Assembly (NCBI GenBank): GCA_023433685.1
Contig: JAEYUD010000099.1
Coordinates: 1-11,686 of the forward strand
Source: Bacteroidota bacterium
GTDB lineage: Bacteria > Bacteroidota > Ignavibacteria > Ignavibacteriales > Ignavibacteriaceae
DNA: 11,686 bases
Direction of reading: 5' to 3'
Positions 1 through 6,585 of this stretch are shown here, piece after piece. Under the pieces are notes generated by a model that searched no databases, was not told the DNA's origin, and saw nothing but the letters and a program-made list of their open reading frames with translations. The position numbers were made by a program, and so were the translations under genes. Each line of letters opens with the position of its first letter. Within the stretch, counting starts at the first letter, position 1.

Positions 1-1130
1 ATCATTTTGTGGGAAATTATATTGCTCTCAGATAATCCAAGGTAAGTATTTAGTTCAGACTTTATGATTTCAAGGATATCCTCCTCTTTCATACTGTCCC
101 AATCTGTTGACGCGCTGGTCACAGTGGAAAGGTACCCTTCGTGCTCGAAGACCCACTGCACAGGCGAATCGATCAGCGCCACAAAATCCGATGGGAGTTT
201 AAAATCCCTCACATGCAGATGAAAAGAAGTGATTGATGAGTATTCCATTTCAAAGTTTTCAATCGCGGGGATGACCCCATTCAAACCGGCAATTCTTTTT
301 AATGCATACGCGGGTATTGCGAAAATCACAGCCCCAGGTGTTTCAATCATTCCTTTTCGCGTAGTCACCGAAGAAATTACATCGCTCTTGATCTGAACCG
401 ATTCTACAGGTTCACTAAATCTTACTTCCCCACCCCTCGCCTCAATAAAGTCAATGGCTCCATCCACAAAAATTGCACTCAGGTCGCTGCCCGGAATCAC
501 TATTCTTGAGTTTCCCCTTCCCTGCAAAAAGATTACCTTAAGAATATGAGCAAAAATGCCCGCGGATGCCCTGTCGGCCTGGGAATTCAAGGCTCCGGTA
601 CAAAGAATATCCCAAATGCCCTTAAACAGCTCGTCTGTCTGCCCCGTCGAGTTCAGCCAGTCAGAAACGGTCGTATTCCGGAGCCGCCCTGCATCAACAA
701 ACCGCAATTTCAGAATAAAAGAGATAGCTTTTAGTTTTTGCTTCAAAGAGAGGTAGTTGAATTGCAGAAGTGCTTGCAGAAGATCGAATGGATATGGCAG
801 GTTACCTGATCGCAAACTGAATTGATTTCCCTGCCGGTCAATCATCTGTACTTCCATCCTTTTCTGGATTTTCAGAAGTTCAAAAGTGCCGGTAAGTTTG
901 AGGAAGTTAAAGGTTTCATGATAACAACCAAGCATAATATGCTGACCATTATCGAGCATTGAAGTCTCTTCCGTGGTTCCGGAAAAGCAATAAGGGAAGG
1001 AATAAGCCCTGCCTCCCCCTTTTTTTGAAGCTTCAAGAAGAATAACTTTTTTTCCGGCTGCCGCCAACCTGACCGCGGCGGAGAGACCGGCCAGCCCCGC
1101 GCCGGCTACAACCACACTTCCATTACTCAT
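1..1130 (-). CDS. hpnE: Hydroxysqualene dehydroxylase HpnE, 3'-truncated by window edge
   Basis: FAD-dependent amine-oxidase-fold enzyme that reductively removes the hydroxyl of hydroxysqualene to give squalene, the last step of the HpnCDE route. I translated the reverse strand from the ATG at 1130; it stays open for 376 codons to the left edge, so only the C-terminus (family length is usually about 420-450 residues) is missing. The N-terminus has a dinucleotide-binding Rossmann motif, VVVAGAGLAGLSAA at residues 6-19, then VILLEAS ending the second strand, and a GGRAYS segment matching the flavin-binding GGR motif. The DNGQHIMLGCY stretch near residue 62 is typical of HpnE rather than of carotenoid desaturases. 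The ATG overlaps the hpnD stop as ATGA, so translation is probably coupled; there is no strong Shine-Dalgarno. Identification is from family knowledge of motifs plus gene order. Confidence 0.92.
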   Translation of the reverse strand, partial: MSNGSVVVAGAGLAGLSAAVRLAAAGKKVILLEASKKGGGRAYSFPYCFSGTTEETSMLDNGQHIMLGCYHETFNFLKLTGTFELLKIQKRMEVQMIDRQGNQFSLRSGNLPYPFDLLQALLQFNYLSLKQKLKAISFILKLRFVDAGRLRNTTVSDWLNSTGQTDELFKGIWDILCTGALNSQADRASAGIFAHILKVIFLQGRGNSRIVIPGSDLSAIFVDGAIDFIEARGGEVRFSEPVESVQIKSDVISSVTTRKGMIETPGAVIFAIPAYALKRIAGLNGVIPAIENFEMEYSSITSFHLHVRDFKLPSDFVALIDSPVQWVFEHEGYLSTVTSASTDWDSMKEEDILEIIKSELNTYLGLSESNIISHKM

Positions 1131-1975
1131 CCGTAAACGAGACGGTATTTTGCCCAGACTCCAAGTGATATTCCAACCTTTTGCACTTTGGAGATATTTA
1201 CATCCTTGTGGTAAATATCGTACTTTTCACGGATAATGTTCTTCAATATCCTGAAGTAAATATGCTGCATAGCCCTCGCTGCAAACATATTACCTTTGTC
1301 TTCCCGGTTCAGGGCGGCTGTTGCCTTGTTGAAATATTCGAGAGCACGCGCAACCTGAAACTCCATTAAACGGATGAAATTTTCATTGTAAACGGAATTC
1401 ATCAGCTCCTGCTCACTGTAGCCGAATTTTCTGAGGTCCTCCATTGGGAGGTAGATCCTGTCTTTTTCAGCGTCTTTTTTGATATCCCGCAGGATGTTTG
1501 TGAGTTGAAGGGCAATACCGAGGTTCTCCGCGAACTCGACCGCGCTTTTGTGTTTATACCCGAATATCTCGATACACATCAGCCCCACTGTTGAAGCAAC
1601 CCTGTAACAGTAAAGCTTAAGCTGCTCAAAGGTCTGATAGCGTCGGATGGTCAGGTCCATCTCCATTCCTCTGATAAGATCAAAGAATGGCTCCGCTGGT
1701 ATATTGAATTGCTTTATCGTGGAAGCCACGCGGTTCATCAGTGAATAGTGTGAATCATCGTTGAAGGCAAGTTCCAGTTCCTTTCTCCAGTTGGTAAGAA
1801 CTGTCTCCTTTTCAGCGAACGATGAGCTGCCTTCATCCACAATATCATCTGTTTCACGACAGAATGCGTAGACCGTGGTCATGGCATCACGCTTCGGTGC
1901 CGGTAGCAGATTGAACGCGTAGTAAAAACTGCTTTTGCTCTTTTTGGATATCTCTTTTGCCTGTTCGAGTGACAT
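1127..1975 (-). CDS. hpnD: Presqualene diphosphate synthase HpnD
   Basis: Trans-isoprenyl diphosphate synthase of the squalene/phytoene synthase family (282 aa, normal length). It is expected to condense two farnesyl diphosphates into presqualene diphosphate for HpnC. Both Mg-diphosphate-binding motifs are intact: D43-D-I-V-D47 in the first helix pair and N160-I-L-R-D164-xxx-D168, followed by the family's R173-I-Y-L-P segment. The start ATG shares one base with the hpnC stop (TGATG at 1973-1977) and no Shine-Dalgarno precedes it, so it is likely translated by termination-reinitiation. The hpnE start overlaps its own stop. Assignment as HpnD rather than phytoene synthase rests on its pairing with a second synthase paralogue and HpnE; alone, the sequence could not exclude a phytoene or dehydrosqualene synthase. 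Confidence 0.9.
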   Translation of the reverse strand: MSLEQAKEISKKSKSSFYYAFNLLPAPKRDAMTTVYAFCRETDDIVDEGSSSFAEKETVLTNWRKELELAFNDDSHYSLMNRVASTIKQFNIPAEPFFDLIRGMEMDLTIRRYQTFEQLKLYCYRVASTVGLMCIEIFGYKHKSAVEFAENLGIALQLTNILRDIKKDAEKDRIYLPMEDLRKFGYSEQELMNSVYNENFIRLMEFQVARALEYFNKATAALNREDKGNMFAARAMQHIYFRILKNIIREKYDIYHKDVNISKVQKVGISLGVWAKYRLVYG

Positions 1976-2817
1976 CAGAATATTGATTTTATGAATAAAT
2001 TAAAATAGTCAAACTTGCCAAGTCCGGGTCTTTTAAGATAACTCGTGTAGCCCGAATCTTTTATTTTTTTTGCGATCGCGAGACCGCCTTCACACGTGGC
2101 AGCGATCTGAACTTTCAACTTGCCTTTGAGCATTCCCGCCAGGGGTTTGCCCTCTTCCATCAGGTCTACCGCCCTCTCTACCTGCATCTTTACCAGATCA
2201 TTGAGAAGGTGGTCACTTTCCCCGAAGGTCATCAATCTTTCATCGAGTCCGAAAGAATTAATTTCTTCCATCGGAATATATAATCTGTTTCTCAAAAAGT
2301 CAATCTTTAGATCCTGATAAAAATTAATTAATTGAAGAGAAGTGCATATTTTATCAGAAAGAAGGGCTCTTCCGGTGTCATAATAACCATTTAACTGGAG
2401 GATCAGTCTCCCCACTGGGTTTGCGGAGCGCCTGCAATAATCAAGTATGGCGTTGAAATCATCATACCGTTTCACAGTAATATCCTGCCTGAAAGCTGAA
2501 AGAAGATCGAAGAAGAGGCTCTCATCCAGCCTCCGGCTGGTTATTGTTCTGTATAGTGCTTCATCAAGACTGTCAGTAAATTGCGAGCTGAGAGTCCCTC
2601 TTAAACGTGCTTCAAATCCGTCGAGAGCTTCGAGTCTCTCCTCCGGAGTTGAATTCCCTTCATCAGCAATATCGTCAGTAGTACGGGCGAACCAATAAAT
2701 TATCGCCACATCCTTCCGAAGTTCTTTAGGAACGAAGAACGATACAACAGGAAAATTCTCATAGTGCTCTTTGGCGAGTTTTAGCGCGACTGAATAACCG
2801 CTAATCTCATGGCTCAT
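1975..2817 (-). CDS. hpnC: Hydroxysqualene synthase HpnC
   Basis: Second squalene/phytoene-synthase-fold enzyme (280 aa) and first gene of the hpnCDE operon. It is expected to convert presqualene diphosphate to hydroxysqualene. The N-terminal segment ENFPVVSFFVP (residues 20-30) is typical of HpnC. The first Asp-rich motif is D48-D-I-A-D52 and the second is N165-F-Y-Q-D169-xxx-D173, followed by R178-L-Y-I-P. It is a paralogue of the downstream hpnD product, with the same motif layout but diverged elsewhere. A GGAG Shine-Dalgarno at about 2823-2826 lies about 5 nt before the ATG and supports this start. The start lies only about 20 nt beyond the U-tract of the upstream gene's terminator, so its promoter must be inside or very near that hairpin, or it depends on read-through. 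Confidence 0.9.
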   Translation of the reverse strand: MSHEISGYSVALKLAKEHYENFPVVSFFVPKELRKDVAIIYWFARTTDDIADEGNSTPEERLEALDGFEARLRGTLSSQFTDSLDEALYRTITSRRLDESLFFDLLSAFRQDITVKRYDDFNAILDYCRRSANPVGRLILQLNGYYDTGRALLSDKICTSLQLINFYQDLKIDFLRNRLYIPMEEINSFGLDERLMTFGESDHLLNDLVKMQVERAVDLMEEGKPLAGMLKGKLKVQIAATCEGGLAIAKKIKDSGYTSYLKRPGLGKFDYFNLFIKSIF

Positions 2818-2819
2818 AC

Positions 2820-2828
2820 AAACTCCGG
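2820..2828 (-). promoter_or_regulatory. Ribosome binding site of hpnC
   Basis: On the minus strand TCCGGAG lies just upstream of the hpnC ATG. This is the only recognisable Shine-Dalgarno in the hpnCDE operon, consistent with entry at hpnC and coupled translation of the other two genes. Confidence 0.6.
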
Positions 2829-2830
2829 AA

Positions 2831-2882
2831 AATGAAAAAACGGTTCATCCCACCCCGTGGATCCGGGATTAGAAGAACCGTT
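2831..2882 (-). terminator. Rho-independent terminator between the unknown gene and hpnC
   Basis: On the minus strand an 8-bp perfect stem (AACGGTTC at 2882-2875 with GAACCGTT at 2846-2839) is extended inside by AATCCC/GGGAT-type pairing (2869-2865 with 2851-2847), with a 5-nt asymmetric bulge. It is followed by TTTT plus CATTTT. It lies 23 nt after the stop of the 125-residue gene and about 20 nt before hpnC. It can end the upstream transcript, or act in the hpnC leader. Confidence 0.75.
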
Positions 2883-2905
2883 CTCAAAAATAGAATAACA
2901 GCGCG

Positions 2906-3283
2906 CTATTTTGAATCCGCTTTTGTTACAAACTCTTCAACCTCTGACGTAAGATTTTCTTCGATCACTCTCAGCATGTTTTTGATTATAAATAAATGCT
3001 GATCATTCATACCTTCCCTGAAAAACACATCGATATTGTGTCCGGCAACATGGATGCAGAATTTATTCTTTCCGGCAAGTATACTCTCCAGAAGTTCCTT
3101 TTCGTAAAGCAGTTTAAGGAGGTACTCTGCATTCTCTTTAACGTTACGGGCATAGTTAAATGCTTTTTTTATTTTTTCAGCGTCAACCTGCGTACTCTGA
3201 AATTTAGCCAGTTTTTCAGCGGCATTATTAAAATCAAACATCTGTCCGGTCAGATGCTGGCTTTTTCCATATGCGGATTCCAT
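2906..3283 (-). CDS. Conserved-looking small protein of unknown function (125 aa)
   Basis: I do not recognise this protein. It is soluble-looking, mostly helical and charged, with no signal peptide or membrane segment. Residues about 20-65 are rich in A, K, E and L with heptad-like spacing and could form a coiled coil. Residues about 70-100 hold a more hydrophobic part (CIHVAGHNIDVFF, then HLFIIKNMLRVIEENL) that could be a small alpha/beta fold, and the tail is acidic. It has one Cys and several His but no metal-site pattern I can name. The start is supported by AGGAG at 3296-3292, 8 nt before the ATG. It is a stand-alone unit: the tRNA terminator lies upstream and its own terminator downstream. 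That it is a real gene rests on the good ribosome binding site, the terminator and the lack of any better reading frame. Confidence 0.72.
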   Translation of the reverse strand: MESAYGKSQHLTGQMFDFNNAAEKLAKFQSTQVDAEKIKKAFNYARNVKENAEYLLKLLYEKELLESILAGKNKFCIHVAGHNIDVFFREGMNDQHLFIIKNMLRVIEENLTSEVEEFVTKADSK

Positions 3284-3375
3284 TTCGGATACTCCTGATA
3301 ATGTTTAATTTACTGATCTCTTTAGCTTCAAAAGCTCCTGTATGAGTACCTTCAAATTATTTTATACTCACTGTT

Positions 3376-3407
3376 ATAACCTAACAACTATTCAGGACAT
3401 AATCAAG
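3376..3407 (-). promoter_or_regulatory. Possible promoter of the 125-aa gene
   Basis: On the minus strand CTTG (3407-3404) is 20 nt from TAGGTTAT (3383-3376), a partial match to the Bacteroidota form TTTG-N19/20-TAnnTTTG. The spacing is right but the -7 box matches poorly. The 3284-3420 leader otherwise shows only AT-rich sequence and the ribosome binding site. Confidence 0.25.
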
Positions 3408-3420
3408 AGTTTCACAAAAA

Positions 3421-3453
3421 AAACAAAAAAAAGCTGAAGAAACTTCAGCTTTT
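3421..3453 (-). terminator. Rho-independent terminator after tRNA-Leu
   Basis: Perfect 11-bp stem AAAAGCTGAAG (3429-3439) / CTTCAGCTTTT (3443-3453) with an AAA loop. On the minus strand it is followed by a run of T, G, then more T. It starts 6 nt past the tRNA 3' end. It also closes any transcript reading through from the PBP1A gene, since no other terminator lies between 3543 and 3599. Confidence 0.88.
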
Positions 3454-3459
3454 AATGAG

Positions 3460-3543
3460 TGCCCGAGACAGGAATCGAACCTGCATGCCGGAACCGGCAC
3501 TAGAACCTGAATCTAGCGCGTCTACCAATTTCGCCACCCGGGC
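3460..3543 (-). tRNA. tRNA-Leu, anticodon CAG
   Basis: An 84-nt class II tRNA on the minus strand. The acceptor GCCCGGG pairs with CTCGGGC (one G-T). The D-arm contains AATTGGTAGACGC. The anticodon stem CTAGA/TCTAG encloses the loop TTCAGGT, giving anticodon CAG (reads CUG). A long variable arm, GCCGG-TTC-CGGC, marks it as a leucine/serine-type tRNA, and the T-arm GCAGG-TTCGATT-CCTGT is standard. The discriminator is A, as expected for leucine. The 3' CCA is not encoded and must be added. Confidence 0.96.
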
Positions 3544-3561
3544 CCAAAAAAATTTAGACTG

Positions 3562-3592
3562 TAAATTTAACGATTTTTTTGCAATCCACAAA
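3562..3592 (-). promoter_or_regulatory. Bacteroidota-type promoter of tRNA-Leu
   Basis: On the minus strand TTTG (3592-3589), a 19-nt spacer and TAAATTTA (3569-3562) match the Bacteroidota consensus TTTG-N19-TAnnTTTG at every fixed position but the last. Transcription would start around 3556, about a dozen nt before the tRNA 5' end. The -33 box lies just beyond the PBP1A stop codon. Confidence 0.5.
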
Positions 3593-3598
3593 CATTCA

Positions 3599-5833
3599 TC
3601 ACCACTCACTTCCCGAAGTGTCTGCTTTCTTGTTGTTTCCGTCACCAACGTGCGTTTTTTCGCAAACCGGAATAGCTGATGCTTCACTCGCGAGCACGTA
3701 ATCATTCGCGACTGGACATCCGGGTCCTGCCTTGGCGAGAAATCCGGGTCCACCGGAAGCACAGAAATCAATCTTTATAAGATTTGGTGCCGAGACCGGA
3801 AACTCTTCCTTCGGATATTTTTTCGCCCTGTAGACGCTTGCCATGAAATCGCCCCAGATCGGCAGCGCGGCTGTACCACCATATCCACCGGGGTATTTGA
3901 TTCTGGCATCGTCGAAACCGATCCATACAATTGCAACAATTCTTGGTGTAAAACCGGCAAACCAGGCATCTGTAAAGTTTTGTGTTGTTCCTGTCTTTCC
4001 TGCCGCGGGATATTCAAACTTTGCTTGCAGTGAAGCTCCCGTTCCTCTTTTCACCACATCTTCGAGCATGCTTATCATCATTACCGAGGTTTCTTCAGAG
4101 ACCGCCCTCCACTTCGACGGTGTGAACGGCACCATTTCCCCGCCATCGCGATCAGATATCTTCTTGAACCAGTTGGGTGCCACGTAAATACCTTTGTTCG
4201 GAAAAACAGAGAAAGCCCCCGCAAGTTCAAGCGGGATCACTTCGGATGAACCGAGAGCAACGGTGGCATCGTCAGCTATAGGGGTACGCAAACCCATTTT
4301 CTCGGCTACTTCCCTTATCTCGGGAATCTTCACATAGCCGTCTTTAATCATCCTGACTGCCATGATGTTTACTGAACGGGCAAGACCTTCCCTGATCGGG
4401 AAAACACCACCGGCTGAACCATCAGAGTTCTTTGGTGAATACTTCCCTTTCAACGGCTCGTTTGACACCCTGAATTGCGGATAGATGTTCTCTTTCTCGA
4501 TCGCCGAGGCGTAAAGAATGGCTTTAAATGTCGATCCCGGCTGACGCCTGATCTGTGTCACGTGGTTCAAACCAAAACCACGGGTGGTATCAGTGCCACC
4601 AACCATGGCGAGGATGTGCCCTGTACCAACCTCAAGCGCCACGAAAGCTGCCTGAACACGGGTCGCCTGATACTTAACCGAGTCGATGAACTTCTTGTTT
4701 TTCTTCAGCTCTTTATAGTAAGCTTCTTTCTCTTCCTTGGTTACCAGTATCTGGTACTCTTCATCGTTCTTGATGGCTTTGTCAACAATGTCGTCAAGAA
4801 GTTTCTGGCGCCCTGCCCAGCTCCAGTAGCCGTCGAATCCGCGTTGTAAACGCCCAACATTATTAATTACCGCCTTGTTAGCGATGTTCTGCATCTCGAG
4901 GTCAAGCGTGGTGTAAATATTAAGACCGGCAGTGAGCACGTCGACACCGGAAACCTTCTCACCCTGTATCAACTCATTCTTAACATACTCGAGGAAGTAC
5001 GGCGCTTTATTAACAAGCACTTCCTTCTTTTCCCGTTTCAACTCAATTTTAGTTGCAGAATAACGGTTATATTCATCCTGGGTGAGAAATCCGTCTTCCA
5101 TCATATTGTGAAGAACAAGATTTCTTCTTGCAAGTGATCTTTCAGGGTAACGGATGGGATCAAAATATGTCGGTGATTTCAGAAGTGCAACCAATAAAGC
5201 TGACTTCTCCGGGGTGAGATCTTTCGCGGAGATTCCAAAATAATTTTTCGCCGCACTTTCTATTCCGTAGGAACGACGTCCGAAATAGTTGAAATTCAGA
5301 TACATCGTTAATATTTCAGTTTTCGAAAACGAACGCTCGATCTGAACAGCAGTGATCCACTCCCTTACTTTACGCATGGCGAGTTCTGATGAACTCTCAT
5401 CAAGCTCTTTGAACTTGTACAGGTTTCTCGCCAACTGCTGTGTAAGTGTGCTCGCGCCTTGAGGCTTCCGGAGAAATATCGTTTTGATCGCCGATTTAAC
5501 AATACGATCGACGTCGACACCCCAATGATCGAAAAACTTCTTGTCCTCTGTTGAAACAAGCGCTTCGATAAGATTCTTGGGAAGATCGGAGTATTGAATC
5601 TCCACCCTGTTCTCAACATAAAAATGTCCGAGAAGCTCGCCATTGGTATCAAATACCTTGCTCGCGAGATAAAACTTTGGATTCTCAAGCTCCTCTATTT
5701 CCGGTAACCCGGCCTTGATCTTCAGCCAGAATATCACGAATATAAAAACCATGAATACGGCGATACCACCGGTGATTACAAGGTATTTCTGCTTTTTGTT
5801 TTTAAATGAAGGTACTTTGTATTTCAATGCCAT
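3599..5833 (-). CDS. Class A penicillin-binding protein (PBP1A-type), bifunctional glycosyltransferase/transpeptidase
   Basis: Peptidoglycan synthase of 744 aa anchored in the inner membrane with its catalytic domains in the periplasm. A basic cytoplasmic tail (1-16) precedes one transmembrane helix (about 17-39). The GT51 glycosyltransferase domain follows (about 55-250), with E96-D-K-x-F-F holding the catalytic glutamate, GASTLTQQLARN (126-137) and RKxREWxxAxxIE (154-166). After a charged linker (about 340-395) comes the transpeptidase domain with its three penicillin-fold motifs: S434-T-F-K437, S487-V-N489 and K613-T-G615. All key residues are present, so both activities are expected. The C-terminal tail has several Cys and is short and variable. 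Its ATG shares one base with the upstream lpxH-like stop (TAATG at 5831-5835) with no good Shine-Dalgarno, implying translational coupling. The family is certain; the exact paralogue (mrcA/pbpF-type naming) is not. Confidence 0.95.
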   Translation of the reverse strand: MALKYKVPSFKNKKQKYLVITGGIAVFMVFIFVIFWLKIKAGLPEIEELENPKFYLASKVFDTNGELLGHFYVENRVEIQYSDLPKNLIEALVSTEDKKFFDHWGVDVDRIVKSAIKTIFLRKPQGASTLTQQLARNLYKFKELDESSSELAMRKVREWITAVQIERSFSKTEILTMYLNFNYFGRRSYGIESAAKNYFGISAKDLTPEKSALLVALLKSPTYFDPIRYPERSLARRNLVLHNMMEDGFLTQDEYNRYSATKIELKREKKEVLVNKAPYFLEYVKNELIQGEKVSGVDVLTAGLNIYTTLDLEMQNIANKAVINNVGRLQRGFDGYWSWAGRQKLLDDIVDKAIKNDEEYQILVTKEEKEAYYKELKKNKKFIDSVKYQATRVQAAFVALEVGTGHILAMVGGTDTTRGFGLNHVTQIRRQPGSTFKAILYASAIEKENIYPQFRVSNEPLKGKYSPKNSDGSAGGVFPIREGLARSVNIMAVRMIKDGYVKIPEIREVAEKMGLRTPIADDATVALGSSEVIPLELAGAFSVFPNKGIYVAPNWFKKISDRDGGEMVPFTPSKWRAVSEETSVMMISMLEDVVKRGTGASLQAKFEYPAAGKTGTTQNFTDAWFAGFTPRIVAIVWIGFDDARIKYPGGYGGTAALPIWGDFMASVYRAKKYPKEEFPVSAPNLIKIDFCASGGPGFLAKAGPGCPVANDYVLASEASAIPVCEKTHVGDGNNKKADTSGSEW

Positions 5834-6585
5834 TAATTCAGATCCGTGATCGTAAAATCCTTATTTTCCAGAACTCCATAACAGGGTTTATCTAACCATG
5901 AGCCGAGGTTCACATAGTGACCACCAGCAACTTCAACAAATTTTCTTTTATGCGAGTGCCCAAATATAACAAAATCGTACCCCTCTTTTACCTTTTGCTC
6001 TGCTGCCTCAACCAATCCATCCACTTTTCCGTAGTCTTTTTGGGCTGTATAATGCCGTGAACCCTTGCTCGTTGACCTCGCGATCCATAGCCCGAGATCC
6101 GGATGGATCAGGCCATAAAAGAACTGAATGGTTTTATTTCGCAAAACTGCTTTCAGAACCCTGTATCCCCTGTCGTTTTTCACATAGCCGTCACCGTGGG
6201 CAGCAAACAGCGTGACACCATTACACTCAAATACTATACAGTCTTCAACGAGGTTGACACCAAGTTCTTTTGAGAAGAAATCCCTGTGGAAAAAATCGTG
6301 GTTCCCTATCAGATAATGAACCTCCACCCCCCTCGCGGTACACTCATAAATCGCGTTCAGGGTTCTGAAGAAACCGCGCTGATACACCTGACGGAATTCA
6401 AACCAATAATCGAACAGATCACCGACGATAACCAATGCAGATCCCTTCTTGAGGGTGGACAGAAAATCCACCAGAATTGACTCACGTTCACGGTCTGATT
6501 CAGGCGAGCCTGTTCCGAGATGGAGATCGGAGACAAAGTATATCCTGTCGTAGTTTTTATTTACCCTGTCAGTTTTCTTTATCAT
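5833..6585 (-). CDS. lpxH: LpxH-like UDP-2,3-diacylglucosamine diphosphatase
   Basis: Calcineurin-like metallophosphoesterase of 250 aa. LpxH hydrolyses UDP-2,3-diacylglucosamine to lipid X plus UMP in lipid A synthesis, on the cytoplasmic face of the inner membrane. The metal-binding motifs are complete and in order: D20-L-H22, G55-D-L-F-D59-Y-W, G94-N-H-D97, H130-G-D132 and G209-H-S-H212. The G-D-L-F-D-Y-W form and the length fit LpxH more than generic phosphoesterases. I chose the ATG at 6585 because AGGAAGG sits 3 nt before it. A longer frame opens at 6654, but its extra 23 residues lie inside the upstream peptidase gene and look non-native. The gene overlaps the peptidase end by 17 nt and the PBP1A start by 1 nt. 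Another substrate cannot be excluded from motifs alone. Confidence 0.82.
   Translation of the reverse strand: MIKKTDRVNKNYDRIYFVSDLHLGTGSPESDRERESILVDFLSTLKKGSALVIVGDLFDYWFEFRQVYQRGFFRTLNAIYECTARGVEVHYLIGNHDFFHRDFFSKELGVNLVEDCIVFECNGVTLFAAHGDGYVKNDRGYRVLKAVLRNKTIQFFYGLIHPDLGLWIARSTSKGSRHYTAQKDYGKVDGLVEAAEQKVKEGYDFVIFGHSHKRKFVEVAGGHYVNLGSWLDKPCYGVLENKDFTITDLN

Noticed and set aside
2906..3283. Reading the 125-aa protein as ZapA or another small division/coiled-coil protein
   Set aside because: Size and helix content are similar, but none of the motifs I would expect of ZapA can be recognised, so it is left unnamed.
3428..3454. tRNA terminator palindrome as an attachment site for an integrated element
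   Set aside because: There is no integrase gene or second copy of the tRNA 3' end nearby; a stem plus T-run explains it as a terminator.
3843..4187. Plus-strand open frame of 114 codons
   Set aside because: It lies wholly inside the PBP1A gene on the other strand, whose catalytic motifs are intact; no ribosome binding site or recognisable protein.
4475..4849. Plus-strand open frame of 124 codons
   Set aside because: Antisense shadow of the PBP1A linker and transpeptidase region; the product looks like no known protein.
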